Shown here piece by piece: positions 1 to 7,907 of a stretch of 64,000 bases of DNA. A model generated the notes under the pieces. That model searched no databases and had not been told where the DNA came from. It saw only the letters and a list, made by a program, of their open reading frames with translations. The position numbers and the translations under genes were made by a program. Every line of letters begins with the position of its first letter. The first letter of the stretch is position 1. This stretch comes from Bradyrhizobium sp. BR 10289 (GTDB lineage Bacteria; Pseudomonadota; Alphaproteobacteria; Rhizobiales; Xanthobacteraceae), in NCBI RefSeq assembly GCF_019455385.1, contig NZ_JACOFR010000004.1, forward strand, positions 62,001-126,000. The letters run 5' to 3'.

Positions 1-529
1 GCACCTCGTGGTAGAGGTAGCTGGGAAACAGCACGAGATCGCCGGGCTCGGCCTCCGGCAGCACGTACTTGCCGGCATTGAAGGGCCCGATCGCGGCGCT
101 CCGCGTATGATGCCGGAAGGAGAAGTCAAAGCCGCCCGGTGGCCGCACGAAGACCGTCTTGCAGGCCGGATGCGAGGGCGTCAGATAGATGATGCCCGAG
201 ACGAAACTGTTGGCGTGCGAATGCAGTGTCTGGTTGCCGCCGGTCTCGAGCATGTTGGTCCACATCTCCTTCACGGTCCAGCGCAGCTCCTCGCCGAACA
301 GAAGGACGCCGAAATCGACCAGCTTGGGAACGGTCAGCTCCGCGATCTGGCGAAACAGCTCGTTGTCCCTGGGGTCGGCCACCTCGGTATGGAAGAGCTG
401 GCCCGAACGCAGATTACCTTCGATCCGGGTGTTCCGGATCGCCGCCACGGCGGCTTCGTTCAACGACGGCGGCAGCAGCCCGGGCGAGCGCAGCAGGGGA
501 ATTGGAAAAAGCGGCTCGATCTGATCCAT
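1..529 (-). CDS. 2OG-Fe(II) oxygenase-like protein (TIGR02466-type), 3' end outside window
   Basis: Reading leftward from the ATG at 527-529 gives 176 codons without a stop before the window edge, so the C-terminus is missing. The translation begins MDQIEPLFPIPLL. It contains TLHSHANSFVSGIIYL, a candidate first metal-ligand region of the double-stranded beta-helix fold, and later GDLVLFPSYLYHEV, where the last His would be the distal ligand. This arrangement resembles the small uncharacterised family of putative 2OG-Fe(II) oxygenases. The substrate is unknown. A weak AGG lies about 12 nt upstream of the start. Family assignment is from motif memory. Confidence 0.7.
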   Translation of the reverse strand, partial: MDQIEPLFPIPLLRSPGLLPPSLNEAAVAAIRNTRIEGNLRSGQLFHTEVADPRDNELFRQIAELTVPKLVDFGVLLFGEELRWTVKEMWTNMLETGGNQTLHSHANSFVSGIIYLTPSHPACKTVFVRPPGGFDFSFRHHTRSAAIGPFNAGKYVLPEAEPGDLVLFPSYLYHEV

Positions 530-630
530 GTCGCAACGGCTACCTGTTCTTGAAACGCGGGCAGACAATGCCCGGGCAAGGATGACGCTGCGATGACAAC
601 ATACAGGATCTCCAGAATTCCCGGGTCCTG

Positions 631-972
631 CTACTCGTCGGGTCCAAGCACTTTCAGCGTCTCGCCGGGCCGCAGCTCGTGGCGCCGTTCGCGCACCTCG
701 TCAGAAGCACGCGCGGCCATGTCCACGCACTCGTCCAACTCGCCGTTGCCGGCTTCGGCCATCGCCTGATGAAGGTGCCGTTCGGCGAAGTAGCGCGAGA
801 GGTGGTCGACCGGTAATGCCGCCGCCAATGCACGCGCCTGCGCGACCGCAGCGTCGCATTGCTCCCTCGTCGGCTCGTCCGAGGCAGGCACGGCCACATC
901 GGGAGCGGCCGCGACGCTGCCGAGGCCGGCGAGAAGGCTGAGTGCGCAGAAGGTGATACGAAACAGGTTCAT
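631..972 (-). CDS. Small exported hypothetical protein
   Basis: A 113-residue protein with an N-terminal signal peptide (MNLFRITFCALSLLAGLGSVAAA, cleavage near residue 22). The mature part is a short, acidic, mostly helical region with two Cys (in REQCDAAV and LDECVDMA) that could form a disulfide in the periplasm. Ala, Glu and Arg dominate and suggest a helical hairpin. I do not recognise a family. It lies 90 bp downstream of the PHP-like gene on the same strand and might be co-transcribed with it. No function is assigned. Confidence 0.6.
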   Translation of the reverse strand: MNLFRITFCALSLLAGLGSVAAAPDVAVPASDEPTREQCDAAVAQARALAAALPVDHLSRYFAERHLHQAMAEAGNGELDECVDMAARASDEVRERRHELRPGETLKVLGPDE

Positions 973-1062
973 GTCAGTCGTGTCGGGCGAGAGCCGCCCA
1001 CTTCAGAACGAGTGCGGCAGGACGCACCGATCGGAGCGCCCCGCCGGATGAATCACATCACG

Positions 1063-3081
1063 TCAGTGGTGGTCGTGATGGCCGTCATGGTCATGATCGT
1101 GGTCGTGATCGTTGTCGGCCCGCTGTCCGAGTCGGCGCGCGAGCTCGGCGTTGGTCTCGACCAGGAGCTTCGGCGAATGTTCCGGCCTGATGAAGATCGG
1201 GTTGGCGTAGAACCAGACGTTCGAATAGGCCTGAACGTCGTGGGTCACCTTCTTGGCGCCATTCACGGTCTCCAGATGCGCCGGGCACGCCGGATCGGTG
1301 CAGCTGACCTGCGCATTATTGGCGTCGAGCAGCGGGTTTCCGGCGGTGTCGGAGACGTTCGGAGTGCCGTTCGGAATGTTGGTTCCGCGCGCACGGATGT
1401 AGAACGGCTTGGTGCCCGCGACGAACGTCGTCGTGAACTTCAGGCGCACGCCGTCGCGGTCTCCGTGATGCTCGCGCTTCATCTGCTCGGCGGAGATCTG
1501 CCGTGCGATGATCGCTGACGGATTGTACACGATCGCCGCGCCGGCCGTGCCCGCGGCATTCGCCACCGCATAATTGGGCGCGTCAGGCGCAACGACGCCG
1601 GTGATCTGACCGGTAATCAGATCGACGTGGTCGAGCCTTGGCTTGTTGAGCGGCTGCTTGATCCCCACCGGCACCAGCAGCGGGTTGTCGAATGTATAGG
1701 GGCTGTTGTTCTCTTTCGGAACGGTCAACTCCATCTCGACCGTGATCTTCTCGCCGGGATGGACGACCAGCGTCTCGCCCATGGTCTTCCAGTCGTCGCC
1801 ACGCGTCTTGGCGCGGAACACCAGATCCGGACCGATCAGGTCGGCATTGACCGAGTAGGAGTTGCCCGAACGCATGCCGTCGATGACGTGCTGCGACGAG
1901 AACCGCCCCGCGTTCGGAACATACAGCTTGGTGTACTCGCCCGGGATGAAGTCGGCCGTCGTGAACGAGTCGCGCGCTCCGCCCGCACCACGGCTGTGCC
2001 AGTCGGAGCTCACATACATGAAGAAGTTGCGGCCCTCGCCAAGCAGTCCGTCCCAGAGGCCGCCGACCTTGGCCGTGTAGATGCCACTCATGCCGTAGGT
2101 GCCGCCACCGACGGCATTGGCGGTGTACGAGCCGGAACCGCCGCTGGTTCCGCCCTCGGCGAAGTGGCCGGGCGATTCGATGCCGAACGCAACCGTCGGG
2201 CCCGCATTGTTGAAGTCGCGGAAGTGCTCGATGTTGTAGCCCTTATTGGCGGTCGCGCTGAACGGCCCCTGACGTTCGGTGTGAGTCGGGATGATGTAGG
2301 ATTGCAGCGGATAGTTCGCTTGCAGCCACTTGACGCCCGTCAGCGCCTTCTGGTGGCCCGCCGTGCCCGTGTTGTTGACGTTGTCCTTGCCCGGCCAGAG
2401 CTGGTTGCCGCCGGCGTCGATGACGGGACCGATCGCATCCGTGTCGGCGCGGTCGAACCGGTATTCGAATTCCGCCATCTTGTCCGCGTTGCCCGCCCCC
2501 TTCCGCGGATGCAGCGGATGCTGACCGGTGATGACGGCGACGTCGACGTGTTCATGGCCTGGCGCGATCCACTCGAGACCTTCGATCAGCACCTTGTCGT
2601 ACTTCGCCGAACGATCGACGATGGTCGGATATTCGATCTCGCGGATCGATTGCCAGCGCCACATCTGCGCGCCGGTGCCAGTGCCGTTCGGGGTGCCCTT
2701 CAGGCTGGAGATCGTGATTCCGTCGATGGTCTGGCCGAGCGTCTGGCTCCAGGTCGTCGTGGTCTGACCCGGAAGATTGGCGCTGGAGTCGCTGAAGCGG
2801 CAGTCGCGGTTACCGGAACCGCCATGGTTGCCGAGCGTGAACCAGTCAAGATCGAAATTGTTGCCACCGGCAGACGCTGTGCCGCGTCCGACCGCGCGGT
2901 CGATCGTGTAGCCGGCGGCTACCGAACCGTCCGTGCAGGTATTGTGATTGTGCATGTCGCCGGCGACGTACGGATTGCCGCGGCGCTCACCGCGACCGAA
3001 CTCCTCGGCCGTCGCGCTCTGAGTCAGCGCCAGGGATGCCGATGCGGCGGTCAACAGGATCGTTTTGCTAGATGGAAACAT
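1063..3081 (-). CDS. Exported PHP-fold metallohydrolase-like protein with His/Asp-rich C-terminal tail
   Basis: A 672-residue protein with a signal peptide (about residues 1-25, ending SATA). PHP-type metal motifs can be followed: DMHNHNTCTDGS (H44, H46), DWFTLGNHGG (D79, H86), IEGLEWIAPGHEH (E167/E170, H176, H178), PTHTER (H267) and SSDWHSRG (D360, H362). This matches the layout of secreted DUF3604/PHP hydrolases, though motif 2 has LGNHG rather than the usual TDHG. The last 17 residues are almost only His and Asp (DNDHDHDHDHDGHHDHH), a likely metal-binding tail. The gene is divergent from the parvulin/HupE operon, which suggests a shared role in periplasmic metal handling. Substrate and metal are unknown. 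Confidence 0.7.
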   Translation of the reverse strand: MFPSSKTILLTAASASLALTQSATAEEFGRGERRGNPYVAGDMHNHNTCTDGSVAAGYTIDRAVGRGTASAGGNNFDLDWFTLGNHGGSGNRDCRFSDSSANLPGQTTTTWSQTLGQTIDGITISSLKGTPNGTGTGAQMWRWQSIREIEYPTIVDRSAKYDKVLIEGLEWIAPGHEHVDVAVITGQHPLHPRKGAGNADKMAEFEYRFDRADTDAIGPVIDAGGNQLWPGKDNVNNTGTAGHQKALTGVKWLQANYPLQSYIIPTHTERQGPFSATANKGYNIEHFRDFNNAGPTVAFGIESPGHFAEGGTSGGSGSYTANAVGGGTYGMSGIYTAKVGGLWDGLLGEGRNFFMYVSSDWHSRGAGGARDSFTTADFIPGEYTKLYVPNAGRFSSQHVIDGMRSGNSYSVNADLIGPDLVFRAKTRGDDWKTMGETLVVHPGEKITVEMELTVPKENNSPYTFDNPLLVPVGIKQPLNKPRLDHVDLITGQITGVVAPDAPNYAVANAAGTAGAAIVYNPSAIIARQISAEQMKREHHGDRDGVRLKFTTTFVAGTKPFYIRARGTNIPNGTPNVSDTAGNPLLDANNAQVSCTDPACPAHLETVNGAKKVTHDVQAYSNVWFYANPIFIRPEHSPKLLVETNAELARRLGQRADNDHDHDHDHDGHHDHH

Positions 3082-3256
3082 CTATCGCCCTCATTCAAGT
3101 CGGATATCGCGAGACAGCAGAGACGAACACCATTTGCCCAACCGCGCGAGCGGCCTCCCTGCGCGGCGCGATAGTGACCAGAGTTCCGATACAGCTTCGT
3201 GAAGGATTTATGTTCGGCCGTCGCAGGCCCGCATTGTCCGTGCGGCATCTTGTCTC

Positions 3257-3277
3257 TTGCATTTGTCCATTGCATTT
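3257..3277. promoter_or_regulatory. 8-bp direct repeat in the divergent PHP/parvulin promoter region
   Basis: TTGCATTT occurs at 3257-3264 and again at 3270-3277, a 13-bp period, about 90 bp upstream of the parvulin-like gene. The surrounding 286-bp gap (3082-3367) contains no convincing gene. The repeat may be a regulator site or chance; there is no regulator gene in the immediate cluster to pair it with. Confidence 0.25.
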
Positions 3278-3367
3278 TCTCGCGCCGTGTGAGCGATAGA
3301 CGACGGCAGACGAAATGCTCTGCTGCGCGAAACGACGCGCCGTGCCGCGAGAATTTGTGACAACCGC

Positions 3368-4276
3368 ATGTCAATGCCAGCTACACCAGTTGAAGTGCAA
3401 TCCTTTGCGACATCGCGCATCGGAGACTCGGATCCGGACGCCAACGCCGCCCGTGGCAAGACGGAGCCTTCTCGTTCTCTCGTCTCCACGATCGCGCGGC
3501 TCGCGCGCGAACCATTGCTGCACTTCACCTTGCTCGGCGCGATCATCTTCGGCGCCGACGCCATATTGCATCCGCCCGCCAATGACGAGAAGGTCATCAC
3601 TGTGACCAAGGCGATGCGCCAGTCCTTCATCGACAATTTCGATGAGGACAAGGAGCGCGCTCCGTCCGGCGAGCAGCTCCAGAAGATGATCGACAGCTGG
3701 GTCGCCAGCGAGATTCTCTACCGCGAGGGCAAGACGCTCGGCGTGGACCGCGGCGACGAGACGATCCGCGACAGGGTCGCCTACAAGATGCAATTGCTGA
3801 TTTTCGACCAGATCCGCGTCCCGCGTCCCACGGACGAACAGCTGAAGGCGTGGTTTGCGGAAAATCATGCCCGCTTCGACGAGCCCGAACGCGTGTCGTT
3901 CTACATCACCCCGCCGACGGATCAGGCCACGGCACAGCGTCAGCTCGACGACATCGTCCAGCAGCGCGAATCCGAGGAGCTGCAAAATCTCACGCGTGCC
4001 ATCCTCGCCCGGCCGGTCGCAAGTCTCGCAGCATCCTTCGGCGAAGATTTCCGTGACGGACTGCTCGCCATGCCGGAAGGGCAATGGAAGCTGCTGCAAT
4101 CCAAGGACGGCTGGCACGTCGCCCGGCTGGATTCGCGGCGGCCGGGAAATCTTGCCAGCCTCGACAAGGTACGGGATGACGCCGCCAGGATCTGGCATAC
4201 CGAAGAGACCCGCAAGCTGGCCTGGGAAGCCGTCAAGCGGCTCAAGGCATCCTATCAAGTGCGGTACGAGCCGTGA
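3368..4276 (+). CDS. Membrane-anchored parvulin-like peptidyl-prolyl isomerase (PpiC/SurA-like)
   Basis: A 302-residue protein. After a polar N-terminus of about 45 residues comes a single membrane segment (REPLLHFTLLGAIIFGADAI). This is followed by a helical SurA/PpiD-like region (WVASEILYREGKTLGVDRGD, then a long charged helix) and a rotamase-like C-terminal region ending near SKDGWHVARLDS. The protein would sit in the inner membrane with the chaperone part in the periplasm. Its stop overlaps the GTG of the next gene by 4 nt, so the two are translationally coupled. Proteins starting REPLLHF..LG beside HupE/UreJ genes are, from memory, a recurring but poorly characterised association. Catalytic activity is not certain. 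Confidence 0.75.
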   Translation: MSMPATPVEVQSFATSRIGDSDPDANAARGKTEPSRSLVSTIARLAREPLLHFTLLGAIIFGADAILHPPANDEKVITVTKAMRQSFIDNFDEDKERAPSGEQLQKMIDSWVASEILYREGKTLGVDRGDETIRDRVAYKMQLLIFDQIRVPRPTDEQLKAWFAENHARFDEPERVSFYITPPTDQATAQRQLDDIVQQRESEELQNLTRAILARPVASLAASFGEDFRDGLLAMPEGQWKLLQSKDGWHVARLDSRRPGNLASLDKVRDDAARIWHTEETRKLAWEAVKRLKASYQVRYEP

Positions 4277-5265
4277 GCGCGATCCGATATCTGCGATTGG
4301 CGCTGCTAGGCTTGACGCTGGCTCTGGCGGCGCTCATTCGGCCTTCGGCGCTCAATGCGCATGAAGCGGCGATGGGCGTGATTGAATTCCGCGAGGTCCG
4401 TCCCGGCGCCTTCGTCGGCCGTTGGAGCATCGAGCCCTCGATCGGCGCATCGCGAATCGATCTGCGGATGCCGCCCCACTGCTTTCTCCGCCTGCCTGAG
4501 ATGAACTGCGGCCAGAAGGGGCTGGTCGGTCCGATCACCATCTCCAATCTCGGCTCCAACATGTCTGTCGTCCTGATCAAAGTGATTCCGATCGAGGGCG
4601 AGCCGCGCAGTTACACGATCTCGACGGCCAATCCCGTCGCCACCGTCCTTGGCACCGGCGCTCCGACGCTCGAGGCATGGTTTGAGCTGGCCAAGACCTA
4701 TGTGAACTACGGAATCGACCACATCCTGCTCGGCGCCGATCATTTGCTGTTCGTGCTGGGCCTGATCTGGATCGTCGGCGGAGGCTGGCGTCTGGTGAAG
4801 ACGATCACGGCCTTCACCATCGGACACAGCGCCTCGCTTGCCGCGACAGCCTTCGGCCTGATCGGCGTGCCGGAACGCCCGCTCAACGCCTGTATCGCAC
4901 TGAGCATCGCGTTCGTCGGCGTGGAAATCATCAAGCAGCAGCGCGGCGAGACCGGACTCACCGCCCGCTATCCCTGGATCGTCGCCTTCACCTTCGGCTT
5001 GGTTCACGGCATCGGCTTCGCCGGCGCGCTGGCCGGACTTGGACTCGAACGCCGGCTGCTTCCCGCAGCGCTGCTGTTCTTCAACATCGGCGTCGAGATC
5101 GGACAGCTTGCCTTCGTGCTGCTCGTGCTCGCATTGATTTGGGCGCATCGACGGCTTGGTGCCGTTGTGCCGCGCTGGGGCGAGGCCGTTCCGGCCTACC
5201 TCATCGGGTCGGTGTCGATGTTCTGGTTCTTCGGCCGTCTTGCGCGCGTGCTCGCGGCGATCTGA
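4273..5265 (+). CDS. HupE/UreJ-family membrane protein with N-terminal periplasmic domain
   Basis: A 330-residue protein from a GTG that overlaps the upstream stop. A signal or anchor segment (about 1-28) is followed by a roughly 110-residue soluble domain, then six or so hydrophobic segments. The second half opens with GIDHILLGADHLLFVL, the His/Asp motif of the larger HupE/UreJ_2 group. A second His-containing segment, GLVHGIGFAGAL, lies further on. HupE/UreJ proteins are linked to nickel or cobalt uptake. No hydrogenase or urease gene lies in this window, so the transported ion is open. Confidence 0.75.
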   Translation: MSAIRYLRLALLGLTLALAALIRPSALNAHEAAMGVIEFREVRPGAFVGRWSIEPSIGASRIDLRMPPHCFLRLPEMNCGQKGLVGPITISNLGSNMSVVLIKVIPIEGEPRSYTISTANPVATVLGTGAPTLEAWFELAKTYVNYGIDHILLGADHLLFVLGLIWIVGGGWRLVKTITAFTIGHSASLAATAFGLIGVPERPLNACIALSIAFVGVEIIKQQRGETGLTARYPWIVAFTFGLVHGIGFAGALAGLGLERRLLPAALLFFNIGVEIGQLAFVLLVLALIWAHRRLGAVVPRWGEAVPAYLIGSVSMFWFFGRLARVLAAI

Positions 5266-5281
5266 GCGAGATTCCCTCACG

Positions 5282-5887
5282 ATGTTCTTACATGTCTCCC
5301 GAGCCCTCACCGCCGCGATTGTTTCGTTCGCGCTGATGCAGCCGGCTTTCGCGCACGAGCAGGCTGGCGTGGCCGGAGGCCTCGTCAGCGGCCTGCTTCA
5401 TCCGGTCACCGGCATCGACCATCTGGTTGCGATGGTGGCCGTCGGAATCTGGGGCGCGCAGCTCGGCGCGCCCGCAATCTGGATCCTGCCGATCACCTTC
5501 CCGCTGGTCATGGCGGTCGGCGGCGTGCTTGGCGTGCTGCATGTGCCGCTGCCGATGCCGGAGGTGATGATTGCCGTCTCGGCCGTGATCCTGGGCGTTG
5601 CTGTTGCCGCCCGGCTGCGCCTGCCCTTTGCCGCCGCCGCCCTCGTCGTTGCGATCTTCGCGATCTTCCACGGTCATGCGCATGGGGCCGAGCTTCCCCG
5701 TGCGGCGAATGCGCTGGCCTACGGCGTCGGCTTCGTCACCGCGACCGGCCTCCTGCATCTGTGCGGCATCGCAATCGGCACGCTGACGCGCTGGCCGGCC
5801 GGCGAACGCATCATCCAGGGACTTGGCGCCGGTATCGCCGGGATCGGCTGCTACTTCCTTGCGCAAGGCCTCGGAGCCGCCGCATGA
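5282..5887 (+). CDS. HupE/UreJ-family putative nickel/cobalt permease
   Basis: A 201-residue protein with a signal sequence ending near AFA-HEQAG, followed by six hydrophobic segments. It carries the family motif LLHPVTGIDHLVAMVAVG (HP-x2-G-x-DH) and a second His cluster, FHGHAHGAELP, both as in HupE/UreJ metal permeases. The ATG at 5282 is chosen because the signal peptide begins there. The frame continues upstream into the previous gene, but that part looks like out-of-frame coding sequence. The gene starts 16 bp after the preceding HupE-like gene and overlaps the next by 4 nt. Confidence 0.8.
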   Translation: MFLHVSRALTAAIVSFALMQPAFAHEQAGVAGGLVSGLLHPVTGIDHLVAMVAVGIWGAQLGAPAIWILPITFPLVMAVGGVLGVLHVPLPMPEVMIAVSAVILGVAVAARLRLPFAAAALVVAIFAIFHGHAHGAELPRAANALAYGVGFVTATGLLHLCGIAIGTLTRWPAGERIIQGLGAGIAGIGCYFLAQGLGAAA

Positions 5888-6498
5888 AACAGAAATCTGT
5901 GCGGGCCCTGATGGCGGCAGCGATCCTGCTGATCGGCACGAGCGCAGCCGATGCACATATCGTCGCCGCGCGCCTCGGCGATTTCTACATGGGCGCATCG
6001 CACCCCCTGACCGATCTTCAGGACGTCGTTCTCTGGATCGCGACCGGCGTGCTGGCCGGCACGCTCGGTGCCTCCAAGGGACGCTGGCTCATCCCGGTGT
6101 TTCCGGTTGGACTGCTGGTCGGCTTGCCGCTCGGGCCCCTTTTGGGCAACGTTTCGACGGAGCTCGCGGACGCGACCATGATGCTGGCGATCGGCATGCT
6201 GCTCGCGGCAGCCGCGCAAGTTCCAACGCTCCTGCTGTGCGCAATTGCCTTCGCCGTCGCCATCATCCGGGGCGCAGCGAACGGCGCCGAACTCGGGCCC
6301 GAGACCGACCGGCTGCTGTATGCGGCGGGATTGGCCTATGTCGGCTACGGATCCATCACGCTGACGATGGCGCTGACCGTCGTGTTCAAGCGGGCCTCGG
6401 ACAGCGCAACGTCGTGGCGAGCCATCGCCGTTCGTGCGCTCGGAGGCTGGATCGCGGCCATCGGCCTGATGATGGCGAGCCTTGCGCTGGCATCGTGA
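5884..6498 (+). CDS. Divergent HupE/UreJ-like membrane protein
   Basis: A 204-residue protein starting at the ATG that overlaps the previous stop by 4 nt. A signal peptide ends near ADAHIVAARLG, followed by about six membrane segments aligning in length and order with the preceding HupE. At the family motif it reads ASHPLTDLQDVVLWIATG, so the HP is kept but the G-x-DH part is replaced by D-x-QD. The second His cluster is reduced to RGAANGAELG. It looks like a paralogue that has lost part of the metal path and may act as a partner subunit. The function is inferred from context only. Confidence 0.6.
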   Translation: MKQKSVRALMAAAILLIGTSAADAHIVAARLGDFYMGASHPLTDLQDVVLWIATGVLAGTLGASKGRWLIPVFPVGLLVGLPLGPLLGNVSTELADATMMLAIGMLLAAAAQVPTLLLCAIAFAVAIIRGAANGAELGPETDRLLYAAGLAYVGYGSITLTMALTVVFKRASDSATSWRAIAVRALGGWIAAIGLMMASLALAS

Positions 6499-6552
6499 GG
6501 GCGGGCCAAGCACCTCGCCTCGGATGGAAGCCATCGCAGCTCGAAATGCCGC

Positions 6553-7476
6553 TCACTTCGCCGCGTCAATCCAGATCCCCGGCTCCGAATGCTCGCGGAT
6601 GTGGTTGACGAGGAAGTCGGAGAAGACCCTGATCTTGGCGGGCAGCCGGACACGATTCTGGTAGGCGATGTTCATGGTGAGCAGCGGCAGCTCCCAGCCC
6701 TGGAGCACGGGCACCAGCCGGCCAGCCGCGATATCGTTCTGCACGATGTAAAGCGGCTGGATCAGGATGCCGAGCCCTGCGCGCGCGGCGCCGCAGATGA
6801 TCTGGCCGTCATTGCTGTCGAGCGTAGGCGCGATCCGGATCGTCTGCGTCGTGCTGCCCTGGCTCAGCCGCAGCGAATAGGGATCGTTGGCGAGGTTGTA
6901 GATCAGCATGTTGTGGCGGGCGAGATCGGCGGGGTGCTCCGGCCGGCCGTGTTTCTCCAGATAGGCGGGCGAGGCCGCAAGCACACGGTGCATCTGGCCG
7001 ATGCGGCGCACGACGATGTTGGAATCCGGCTCGTGCTCGCGGGTGCGGATCGCAACGTCGATGCCGGCCTCGATGAAATCGAGATAGCGGTTGGCGCTGA
7101 TGATCTGCACGCTCAAATCAGGATAGAGCGCGCGGAACGCCGGCAGCATCGGTGCAAGATAGATCATCGCGAAGGACAGCGAACTCGTCACCCGCAGCAT
7201 GCCCTTCGGCGACAGCGCGCGATCAGAGACGGCGTCCTCGGCTTCTGCGAGTTCGTTGAGCAGCGTGCTGCAGCGCTGCAACAGCTCCTGCCCCGCCTCA
7301 GTCAGCCATTGCCGGCGCGTGTTGCGCTCGATCAGCCGGACCGCGAGCCGCTCCTCCAATGCGCTGAGATGGCGGCTGGCGGCCGCATTCGACATCCGCA
7401 GCATTTCAGCGGCTTTGGACAGGCTGCCGAGCTCAGCGGTTTTGGAGAAGACTTCGAGTTGGAGCAGCCGGTCCAT
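6553..7476 (-). CDS. LysR-family transcriptional regulator
   Basis: A 307-residue protein. The N-terminal winged helix (LEVFSKTAELGSLSKAAEMLRMSNAAASRHLSALE, split here by its helices at about residues 8-42) is typical of LysR. It is followed by a linker helix and a periplasmic-binding-like effector domain (from about residue 90, RVTSSLSFAMIYLAPML). It is transcribed away from the aromatic operon starting at 7584 across a 107-bp gap, the classic arrangement for a LysR activator of a catabolic operon. The inducer is probably a substrate or intermediate of the hydroxyquinol route, by inference from position. Confidence 0.9.
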   Translation of the reverse strand: MDRLLQLEVFSKTAELGSLSKAAEMLRMSNAAASRHLSALEERLAVRLIERNTRRQWLTEAGQELLQRCSTLLNELAEAEDAVSDRALSPKGMLRVTSSLSFAMIYLAPMLPAFRALYPDLSVQIISANRYLDFIEAGIDVAIRTREHEPDSNIVVRRIGQMHRVLAASPAYLEKHGRPEHPADLARHNMLIYNLANDPYSLRLSQGSTTQTIRIAPTLDSNDGQIICGAARAGLGILIQPLYIVQNDIAAGRLVPVLQGWELPLLTMNIAYQNRVRLPAKIRVFSDFLVNHIREHSEPGIWIDAAK

Positions 7477-7583
7477 TGTTGCTGAAATAGGAAAAGAGAC
7501 TTACGATTTTTGGCCTTTATTTCCGATTTCTGCAAGGCAAAATCAGCCTAACCAAACAGAATACCAGGCGAGGAAATCAGGAA

Positions 7584-7907
7584 ATGTCGGGCCCGATCAG
7601 GCACATCGTGATGTGGCGGCTGCGCGGGGAGACCCAAGAGGAGCGCTCCGCGGCCCGGGTCAAGGTCAAAACCCTGTTCGAAGGCCTGCGCGGCCGGATC
7701 GACGGCCTCACCCATATCGAAGTCGGCGTGGACGTCAGCGATGTCGATTACGCCTGCGACGTCGTGCTGTTCTCCGAGTTCACCGACCAGGCGGCGCTCA
7801 GCGCCTATGCCACTCACCCCGAACATTTGCGCGTGCGCGAGGCGCTCGGCGACTTGCGGATCGGGCGCTTCCAGGTCGATTATCCCATCAAAGAGACCGG
7901 CGCATGA
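7584..7907 (+). CDS. Dabb-family (stress-responsive A/B barrel) protein
   Basis: A 107-residue protein with the Dabb ferredoxin-like fold pattern: an N-terminal strand IRHIVMWRL, a helix, IEVGVDVS in the middle, VVLFSEFTDQAALSAYATHPEHLRV, and a final strand before the end. Dabb proteins form dimeric alpha/beta barrels and include small cyclases and isomerases as well as proteins of unknown role. As first gene of the operon, with an AGGAA ribosome site 1-5 nt before the ATG, it may act on an unstable ring or lactone intermediate. It overlaps the maleylacetate reductase gene by 4 nt. Confidence 0.8.
   Translation: MSGPIRHIVMWRLRGETQEERSAARVKVKTLFEGLRGRIDGLTHIEVGVDVSDVDYACDVVLFSEFTDQAALSAYATHPEHLRVREALGDLRIGRFQVDYPIKETGA

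Noticed and set aside
985..999. GGGCG-N5-CGCCC hairpin as a terminator
   Set aside because: It lies directly before the start codon of the small exported protein and has no U-run.
1627..3174. Long open frame on the + strand antisense to the PHP gene
   Set aside because: Composition is Arg/Val/Ala-rich with no domains, and it mirrors a well-supported gene; a by-product of high GC.
4273..6498. Hydrogenase accessory locus
   Set aside because: Only HupE-like proteins are present; no hydrogenase structural or maturation genes in the window.
7504..7529. CGATTT direct repeat (7504-7509, 7524-7529) as a LysR site
   Set aside because: Short, not in the T-N11-A form, and likely by chance in an AT-richer gap.
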